NCBI GenBank assembly: GCA_947591175.1
Contig: CANQDB010000087.1
Coordinates: 1-5,855, forward strand
Reading direction: 5' to 3'
Length of the DNA: 5,855 bases
From: an uncultured Bacilli bacterium
GTDB taxonomy: Bacteria; Bacillota_I; Bacilli_A; RF39; UBA660
How positions within the stretch are numbered: the first letter of the stretch is position 1; every line of letters begins with the position of its first letter. Below are positions 1-3,658 of this stretch, piece after piece. The position numbers were made by a program, and so were the translations under genes. A model generated the notes under the pieces. That model was not told where the DNA came from. It ran no database searches and was given only the letters and a program-made list of their open reading frames with translations.

Positions 1-15
1 ACAACAAAAAGCAAC

Positions 16-52
16 AAAAAAAGATAACTTTTTTCAAATTTTTATCTTTTTT
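16..52 (+). terminator. A/T-rich hairpin, probable terminator of an upstream gene
   Basis: An 11-bp inverted repeat pairs AAAAAAGATAA (17-27) with TTATCTTTTTT (42-52) around a 14-nt loop. The right arm itself supplies the T-run, and the left A-run could serve in the opposite direction. Only one G:C pair is present, so the hairpin is weak. One plus frame reads TTKSNKKR and then stops at TAA 25-27, inside the left arm. That would suit the tail of an upstream gene, because the gene ending at 3318 here also stops inside its terminator, but eight codons are too few to call a gene. Confidence 0.35.
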
Positions 53-105
53 CTAAATTTAACTGTGAATTGTAACAAAATAAAAGGGAAAATCCATCTT
101 GGGAC

Positions 106-134
106 TTTCTTTTTTTTGACTTTTGTTCTATAAT
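106..134 (+). promoter_or_regulatory. Candidate sigma-A promoter for the pilin-like operon
   Basis: A perfect TATAAT sits at 129-134. At 17-bp spacing the -35 position (106-111) reads TTTCTT, a poor match. A better -35 hexamer, TTGACT (116-121), is only 7 bp from the -10 and cannot pair with it. Transcription from this -10 would begin near 141, leaving a leader of about 12 nt that just includes the GGAGG ribosome site. The -10 is convincing; the promoter as a whole is moderate. Confidence 0.4.
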
Positions 135-143
135 GAAGAAAAT

Positions 144-148
144 GGAGG
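144..148 (+). promoter_or_regulatory. Ribosome binding site deciding the first pilin start
   Basis: GGAGG lies 4 nt before ATG 153. It favours that ATG over the in-frame TTG at 123, which would put ten extra residues ahead of a normal prepilin leader and would lie inside the candidate promoter. Confidence 0.75.
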
Positions 149-152
149 CCTT

Positions 153-677
153 ATGAAAAATAAAAATGGATTTACTTTGGTCGAATTGTTGGCTGTTATC
201 GTTTTACTTGGTGTTATTATGTTAATCGCTGTTCCTAATGTCATGTCAATTCTTGATAAAAATAAAAAAGATATATACATATCGGACGCTACAAGGATGG
301 CAACTTTAGTCGAATATAAAATAAGAGAAGATACGACGATTGCTCTTCCCGATAATAATGAAATTTTAGTTTTACCTCTTTATACATTTAATAATGGTGA
401 TATTAGTCAAGATCCAGATGGAAGAGAATATTCTATTGATGACTCGTACGTTGCTATTATGAAAGTTGATGGGTTCGATGAATATTGGGTAAATTTAGTG
501 GGAATTGCCGAAAATGGAAATAGAGGAGTTCAATTAACTAAAGTTGATAATTTGAAAGATGCTAATCGCTTTGATTATGTAATTCAGGATATGGAAATAC
601 CACGAAGTAATAGTGCTATTGCAACTATTATGTGTGGTAGTGCAAGTTGTAAGAGTGTTCGAACTTATTCTAACTGA
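153..677 (+). CDS. Type IV pilin-like / pseudopilin protein (first of three)
   Basis: A 174-aa prepilin-like protein, expected to be an inner-membrane precursor that a prepilin peptidase cleaves and that assembles into a pilus, competence or type II secretion-like filament. The N-terminus is a short basic leader (MKNKNG), then FTLVE with Glu at mature position 5, then a hydrophobic helix (about residues 7-29) ending in AVPNV. Cleavage is expected after Gly6. The globular part shares spaced features with the two genes downstream (a KKD stretch near 38-40, SYVAIMK near 98, GVQLTK near 125), but is the most divergent of the three. It lacks the cysteine pair of its neighbours and instead has CGSASC (161, 166) near the C-terminus. 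It ends in tandem stops (TGA TAA), 18 nt before the next gene, so the two are probably co-transcribed. Which filament system it serves cannot be told, because no assembly genes are visible. Confidence 0.88.
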   Translation: MKNKNGFTLVELLAVIVLLGVIMLIAVPNVMSILDKNKKDIYISDATRMATLVEYKIREDTTIALPDNNEILVLPLYTFNNGDISQDPDGREYSIDDSYVAIMKVDGFDEYWVNLVGIAENGNRGVQLTKVDNLKDANRFDYVIQDMEIPRSNSAIATIMCGSASCKSVRTYSN

Positions 678-695
678 TAAAGGAGTACAAGATTA

Positions 696-1256
696 ATGAA
701 AAAGGAAGATAAAAAGAGAAAGTTAACTTCGATGGAGTGGGGAGCCATTAGTGTCATTTCAGTATTTGTTATAGTTATTTTAGCTTTTGCCATTACTTCT
801 TTTTTGGATGACTCTAAGAAGGATCGCTTTTTAGAAATGATGAATCAATATATATCAGGGGCAAGAGCGATGGCAACTAGTAATAAGATAGAATTTCCTA
901 CAGATCCTAATACAGTTGAAGTGGTTAGTTTAAGGGCCATTAAAATCGATGGTGAAACGGATCCTACCAAAACTAAATCTCCTTATGGTTATCCTTGGGT
1001 AATGGATGAAAATAAGACTTCATCTTACGTGGCGATTCGTAATTCTCAAACGGAAACTAATCCAAAGTATCTTTATTATTTTGTAGCCGTCGATACCGAC
1101 GGTAATTGTATTCATTTGACACAAGAGGGCAAAGAACGAAAAAATAATTTGTATAAAAATTGTATGATTACGGAGATTAACGAAGAAACTACAAGTATTA
1201 TGCTAGATGGACGAGTTTTCTCTCTTCCTCCTGAAATGAAAATATTAAATAAATAG
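696..1256 (+). CDS. Pilin-like paralogue without a prepilin cleavage motif
   Basis: A 186-aa single-pass membrane protein: basic N-terminus (MKKEDKKRK), one hydrophobic segment at about residues 17-36, then a probable extracytoplasmic domain. That domain matches the downstream pilin in order: KKDRF/RKDSF, ARAMATS/VRNMATS, VVSLRA, KSP, YV.I, Y..YF, GNCI.LT.EG and a second Cys. Cys138 and Cys156 are 18 residues apart, exactly as in the neighbour, so a disulfide loop is likely. The usual GFTLIE is replaced by KLTSME. A glutamate is kept at a position that could correspond to E5, but the -1 glycine needed by prepilin peptidase is lysine. AGGAG at 681-685, 10 nt before ATG 696, fixes the start, so the motif is not lost through a wrong start. 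It may be a permanently anchored accessory component or minor pilin; the role is inferred. Confidence 0.82.
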   Translation: MKKEDKKRKLTSMEWGAISVISVFVIVILAFAITSFLDDSKKDRFLEMMNQYISGARAMATSNKIEFPTDPNTVEVVSLRAIKIDGETDPTKTKSPYGYPWVMDENKTSSYVAIRNSQTETNPKYLYYFVAVDTDGNCIHLTQEGKERKNNLYKNCMITEINEETTSIMLDGRVFSLPPEMKILNK

Positions 1257-1267
1257 CAAAAAAATAA

Positions 1268-1296
1268 TTGAGTTTTCTATCATTCTATAGTACAAT
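1268..1296 (+). promoter_or_regulatory. Sigma-A promoter for the third pilin gene
   Basis: TTGAGT (1268-1273) and TACAAT (1291-1296) are separated by an ideal 17 bp, with each hexamer matching consensus at 5 of 6 positions or close to it. The predicted start near 1303 leaves a leader of about 20 nt carrying AGGAGG (1309-1314), 9 nt before ATG 1324. The third pilin can therefore be made independently of the first two. Confidence 0.72.
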
Positions 1297-1323
1297 AATT
1301 TATAGAGTAGGAGGATTTCTATT

Positions 1324-1875
1324 ATGAAGAAAATAAATGAAAAAGGTTTTACGTTAATTGAGTTGTTAGCGGTTATCGTTATCTTAGGTGTTATCATGTT
1401 GATTGCTATTCCAAGTATTTCTTCAGTTATGACTAATTCTAGAAAGGATTCGTTTATTAGATCTATGGATTCATATATCGATGCTGTAAGAAATATGGCA
1501 ACTTCGGGAACGGTTAAGTATTTACCGGATACATCGAAAGCATCAGTCGTTAGTTTAAGAGCGGTTGATTTGGAAAAAATGACTGGAGCTGAAGCAAAAT
1601 CTCCATTTGATGCTTTATGGCAAACAACAGATACTTCTACGGAGGCTTACGTTGTCATTTGGAATGGTGGTTCACCTGCTTCTCCTAGATACGAGTTCTA
1701 TTTTGCAGGACGTGATATGGCTGGTAACTGTATTCCTTTAACTAGAGAAGGAACTGCTGAAAGAAGTGATATTACAACAGGTTGTGAAATTACACCTATT
1801 ACTGAGAGTACTACGACGATTACAATAAATGGAAATTCTGGAATAAATATTGAAGGAAATATTACTTTAAAATAA
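1324..1875 (+). CDS. Type IV pilin-like / pseudopilin protein (third of three)
   Basis: A 183-aa prepilin-like protein with a canonical leader, MKKINEKG|FTLIE. Cleavage is predicted after Gly8, giving N-methyl-Phe as mature residue 1 and Glu at position 5. The hydrophobic assembly helix spans about residues 9-31 and ends AIPSIS. The globular domain contains Cys136 in GNCIPLTREG and Cys154 in TTGCEI, 18 residues apart as in the gene before it, which suggests a D-region-like disulfide loop. The tail is rich in Thr, Ile and Asn (TTTITINGN), as expected for beta strands. The strong ribosome site and separate promoter suggest it could be the most expressed of the three, possibly the major subunit; that is inference. 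It is followed at once by a terminator. ComGC-like or type II secretion major pseudopilin are alternatives. Confidence 0.9.
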   Translation: MKKINEKGFTLIELLAVIVILGVIMLIAIPSISSVMTNSRKDSFIRSMDSYIDAVRNMATSGTVKYLPDTSKASVVSLRAVDLEKMTGAEAKSPFDALWQTTDTSTEAYVVIWNGGSPASPRYEFYFAGRDMAGNCIPLTREGTAERSDITTGCEITPITESTTTITINGNSGINIEGNITLK

Positions 1876-1877
1876 AT

Positions 1878-1898
1878 ACTTGCCTTGGCAAGTTTTTT
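1878..1898 (+). terminator. Rho-independent terminator after the pilin genes
   Basis: ACTTGC (1878-1883) pairs with GCAAGT (1888-1893) around CTTG, followed by a T-run (1893-1898) and more T-rich sequence. It begins 2 nt after the stop codon of the third pilin and separates the pilin genes from nfo. No convincing promoter is visible between here and nfo, so nfo may depend partly on read-through or on a weak promoter inside the end of the pilin gene. Confidence 0.85.
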
Positions 1899-1905
1899 CT
1901 TTCTT

Positions 1906-1911
1906 AAGGAG
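1906..1911 (+). promoter_or_regulatory. Ribosome binding site deciding the nfo start
   Basis: AAGGAG ends 8 nt before ATG 1920. An in-frame GTG at 1911 overlaps this site and so is an unlikely start. The ATG also gives the usual endonuclease IV N-terminus (MLLIGSHVS). Confidence 0.8.
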
Positions 1912-1919
1912 TGGTTTTT

Positions 1920-2798
1920 ATGTTGTTAATTGGTTCACATGTATCTTATAAAAACGATACACAATTATTGGGAAGTGTTAGAGAAGCTATCTCTTATGGA
2001 AGCACTACTTTTATGTTTTATACAGGTGCTCCGCAAAATACGATTAGATCGGCTATTAAAAATGATTTAACTACCGAAGCTCTCAAAGTGATGATGGATA
2101 ATGGTATTTCTTTAGATAAGGTTATAGTTCATGCGCCGTATATTATAAATTTAGCAAATCCTGATAAGGAAAAGTACGATTTTTCTATTAGATTTCTTAA
2201 AGAAGAGATGAAAAGATGTGACTCTTTTGGAATATCTTATATGGTTCTTCATCCAGGAAGTCATGTAGGTGTTGGGGTTGAAGAAGGAATTAAACATATT
2301 GTTTCAGGAATTAACCAACTTTTAGAAGACGATACCAAGGTCATGATTTTATTAGAAACGATGGCTGGCAAGGGAAGTGAAGTCGGAAGTAAGTTAGAGG
2401 AAATTAAAGAAATTATTGATGGTGTAGAAAATAAAAAAAGAATCGGTGTCTGTCTCGATACTTGTCACTTACATGATAGTGGTTATGATTTAACGAATTT
2501 CGATTCCTTTTTAAAGGAATTTGATAAAAAAATAGGTTTATCATATATTCATTGTGTCCATGTTAACGATAGTAAAAATGAACGCGGAAGTCATAAGGAT
2601 CGCCACGAAAATATTGGCTTTGGGCACCTTGGTTTCGATACATTGCTAAAGGTTATTTATCATCCTTTATTAGAAGACGTTCCTAAAATATTAGAAACTC
2701 CTTATATTAATAAGGAACATCCGCCTTATAAAGAAGAAATTGAAATGATTAGAACTAAAAAATTCAATGAGACCATTTGGGATGCTTGGAAAAACTAG
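1920..2798 (+). CDS. nfo: Endonuclease IV (AP endonuclease), base excision repair
   Basis: A 292-aa deoxyribonuclease IV, a cytoplasmic enzyme of the Nfo family that cuts DNA 5' to abasic sites and trims damaged 3' ends using three zinc-type metal ions. The AP-endonuclease TIM-barrel fold is expected over the whole length, and the length is normal. All nine family metal ligands can be placed: His71 (VHAPY), His111 (LHPGSH), Glu146 (LLETMAG), Asp180 and His183 (CLDTCH), His214 (CVHVNDS), Asp227 and His229 (KDRHENIG), and Glu259 (ILETP). The enzyme therefore looks intact. It is cut off from the upstream pilin genes by a terminator and is followed, 64 bases on, by an unrelated gene with its own promoter, so it is probably transcribed alone. 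In Bacillus subtilis nfo (yqfS) neighbours the DUF2624 gene yqfT; a similar small gene lies nearby here on the other strand. Confidence 0.98.
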   Translation: MLLIGSHVSYKNDTQLLGSVREAISYGSTTFMFYTGAPQNTIRSAIKNDLTTEALKVMMDNGISLDKVIVHAPYIINLANPDKEKYDFSIRFLKEEMKRCDSFGISYMVLHPGSHVGVGVEEGIKHIVSGINQLLEDDTKVMILLETMAGKGSEVGSKLEEIKEIIDGVENKKRIGVCLDTCHLHDSGYDLTNFDSFLKEFDKKIGLSYIHCVHVNDSKNERGSHKDRHENIGFGHLGFDTLLKVIYHPLLEDVPKILETPYINKEHPPYKEEIEMIRTKKFNETIWDAWKN

Positions 2799-2804
2799 TT
2801 TTAC

Positions 2805-2833
2805 TTGCTAAATGTTAGAAAATATGCTATAAT
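2805..2833 (+). promoter_or_regulatory. Strong extended -10 promoter for the 151-aa gene
   Basis: TTGCTA (2805-2810), a 17-bp spacer and a perfect TATAAT (2828-2833) preceded by TGC (2825-2827) form an extended -10 promoter. Transcription should begin near 2840, giving a leader of about 22 nt. Confidence 0.8.
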
Positions 2834-2846
2834 ATCCTCCATTGTT

Positions 2847-2855
2847 AAAGGGGGA
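2847..2855 (+). promoter_or_regulatory. Ribosome binding site deciding the start of the 151-aa gene
   Basis: AAAGGGGGA ends 7 nt before ATG 2863. An in-frame TTG at 2842 lies upstream of this site and almost at the predicted transcription start, so it is rejected as the start. The run of five G is a slightly unusual Shine-Dalgarno. Confidence 0.65.
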
Positions 2856-2862
2856 TTTTCTA

Positions 2863-3318
2863 ATGATTTTAATGTTAGATCAAAGAGGGGTTACCAAAAA
2901 TACAATTATCGTTAAAGACCAAAATGCACTTTTAAAATGTCAAGAAGAACTAAATCAAGATTATCAATTTGGTAGCACTAGATCTATTTCGTTAGCTATC
3001 GTTAATGAAGCATTAACAGGTCATGCTTGTAAGAGAAGAAGTAATTTACCTCTTCTATGTATGCTTCATAATAATGCTTTACAGATTACAATTGCCGAAG
3101 ATATAATCGAAAATTTAAAATTTGATAACAGTCGTTATGTTCTTTCAAGATTATATCCAGATTTTAGTTATTTTGCTCTAAGAGTGTATCCTAATGTTGA
3201 CTTTCAAGAGATGGTTGCGTGGTCTAAAGCAGGAAACACTAATAAAGTTATTCCTTTACAAGCGGAAGCAAATACCAAAATTTTGACGTTAGCTAAAAAA
3301 TTAAACGAAAAAAAATAG
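2863..3318 (+). CDS. Hypothetical protein, 151 aa, family not recognised
   Basis: A probably cytoplasmic soluble protein: I see no signal peptide and no membrane segment. It opens with MILMLDQRGVTKN, has a middle part containing NEALTGHACKRRSNLP (about residues 47-62) and a hydrophobic LLCMLHNNALQI stretch, then an aromatic segment around LYPDFSYFALRVYPN (about 108-122), and ends in a lysine-rich tail (KKLNEKK). Two cysteines (54 and 63) sit in the middle part, with no metal-binding spacing. It has its own strong promoter and ribosome site, and its stop codon lies at the edge of a shared terminator, so it looks like a genuine single-gene transcription unit. I cannot assign a domain or function. 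The position between nfo and a cell-wall gene says nothing clear. Confidence 0.8.
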   Translation: MILMLDQRGVTKNTIIVKDQNALLKCQEELNQDYQFGSTRSISLAIVNEALTGHACKRRSNLPLLCMLHNNALQITIAEDIIENLKFDNSRYVLSRLYPDFSYFALRVYPNVDFQEMVAWSKAGNTNKVIPLQAEANTKILTLAKKLNEKK

Positions 3319-3347
3319 ATTCTTCATTAGCGTGGAATCTTTTTTTT
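3308..3347. terminator. Bidirectional terminator between converging genes
   Basis: AGATTC (3317-3322) pairs with GAATCT (3335-3340). An A-run lies on the left (3308-3315) and a T-run on the right (3341-3347), so it can stop transcription from both directions. The plus gene's TAG overlaps the left arm and the minus gene's stop lies in the 12-nt loop, an extremely compact convergent arrangement. Confidence 0.78.
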
Positions 3348-3584
3348 ATACTCATTCCATAAAGCTAGACCAAAGGCATATGTCTTAGGTTCTAGTTGGT
3401 TTTTAAGAGACGCAATAATATTAGTAGGATCACCTTTATAAAAAACTTTCCAGTCTTTTTTTGCTGTCATTAGTAATATTTTGGCATCTTTATCACTTAT
3501 TAGGATACCTTTTTCTTGGCTAAATCTTTTAATATCATCAATTGTTAAATTGCGAATGTAGTTTCCAATTAGTAATTCGTACAT
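3327..3584 (-). CDS. Small DUF2624/YqfT-like protein
   Basis: An 85-aa protein starting MYELLIGNYIRNLT. It looks soluble and mainly helical, with no signal or membrane segment. The plan of a short N-terminal helix, then LTIDDIKRFSQEKGI, then a hydrophobic helix (DAKILLMTAKK) and a C-terminal helix resembles the DUF2624 family (Bacillus subtilis YqfT). This is a resemblance recalled from memory, not a search result. The family has no established function that I know of. The start is ATG at 3584: GGGAGGAG (3598-3591 on this strand) is 6 nt upstream. A longer reading up to 3683 would overlap the penicillin-binding protein start and has no ribosome site. YqfT is next to nfo in Bacillus, and here nfo is only one gene away. 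The gene converges on the 151-aa gene and diverges from the penicillin-binding protein gene. Confidence 0.8.
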   Translation of the reverse strand: MYELLIGNYIRNLTIDDIKRFSQEKGILISDKDAKILLMTAKKDWKVFYKGDPTNIIASLKNQLEPKTYAFGLALWNEYKKKIPR

Positions 3585-3590
3585 GTTTTT

Positions 3591-3598
3591 CTCCTCCC
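3591..3598 (-). promoter_or_regulatory. Ribosome binding site deciding the small minus-strand gene start
   Basis: On the minus strand this reads GGGAGGAG, 6 nt ahead of ATG 3584. It is a near-perfect Shine-Dalgarno and settles the start of the 85-aa protein. Confidence 0.85.
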
Positions 3599-3644
3599 AA
3601 CAAGTTATGCGGATAATTTTGAAAAAAGAACGGAAAATATAATT

Positions 3645-3651
3645 AGGTGAT
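3645..3651 (+). promoter_or_regulatory. Ribosome binding site deciding the penicillin-binding protein start
   Basis: AGGTGAT lies about 7-8 nt before ATG 3659. Earlier in-frame GTG 3647 and ATG 3650 overlap this site and have no good site of their own, so ATG 3659 is preferred. Confidence 0.68.
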
Positions 3652-3658
3652 GTTTTCG

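Noticed and set aside
1..27. Eight-codon tail (TTKSNKKR, stop at 25-27) of an upstream gene
   Set aside because: The stop falls inside the hairpin, which is suggestive, but the other two plus frames are also open to the left edge, one of them as far as 133, so the choice cannot be made from this window.
116..134. TTGACT followed by TATAAT ahead of the first pilin
   Set aside because: Both hexamers look good, but the spacer is only 7 bp, far too short for one sigma-A promoter. Only the TATAAT was kept, with a weak -35 further upstream.
123..152. TTG-initiated extension of the first pilin by ten residues
   Set aside because: It has no ribosome site and overlaps the candidate -10. The ATG at 153 has GGAGG upstream and gives a normal short prepilin leader.
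1850..1878. TTGAAG-17 bp-TAAATA as a promoter for nfo
   Set aside because: The -10 is poor and transcription would begin inside the terminator hairpin, so it is unlikely to be the main nfo promoter.
2789..2803. Palindrome AAAACTAGTTTT over the nfo stop codon
   Set aside because: It has no loop and too few G:C pairs to form a terminator hairpin, and it lies just upstream of the next promoter.
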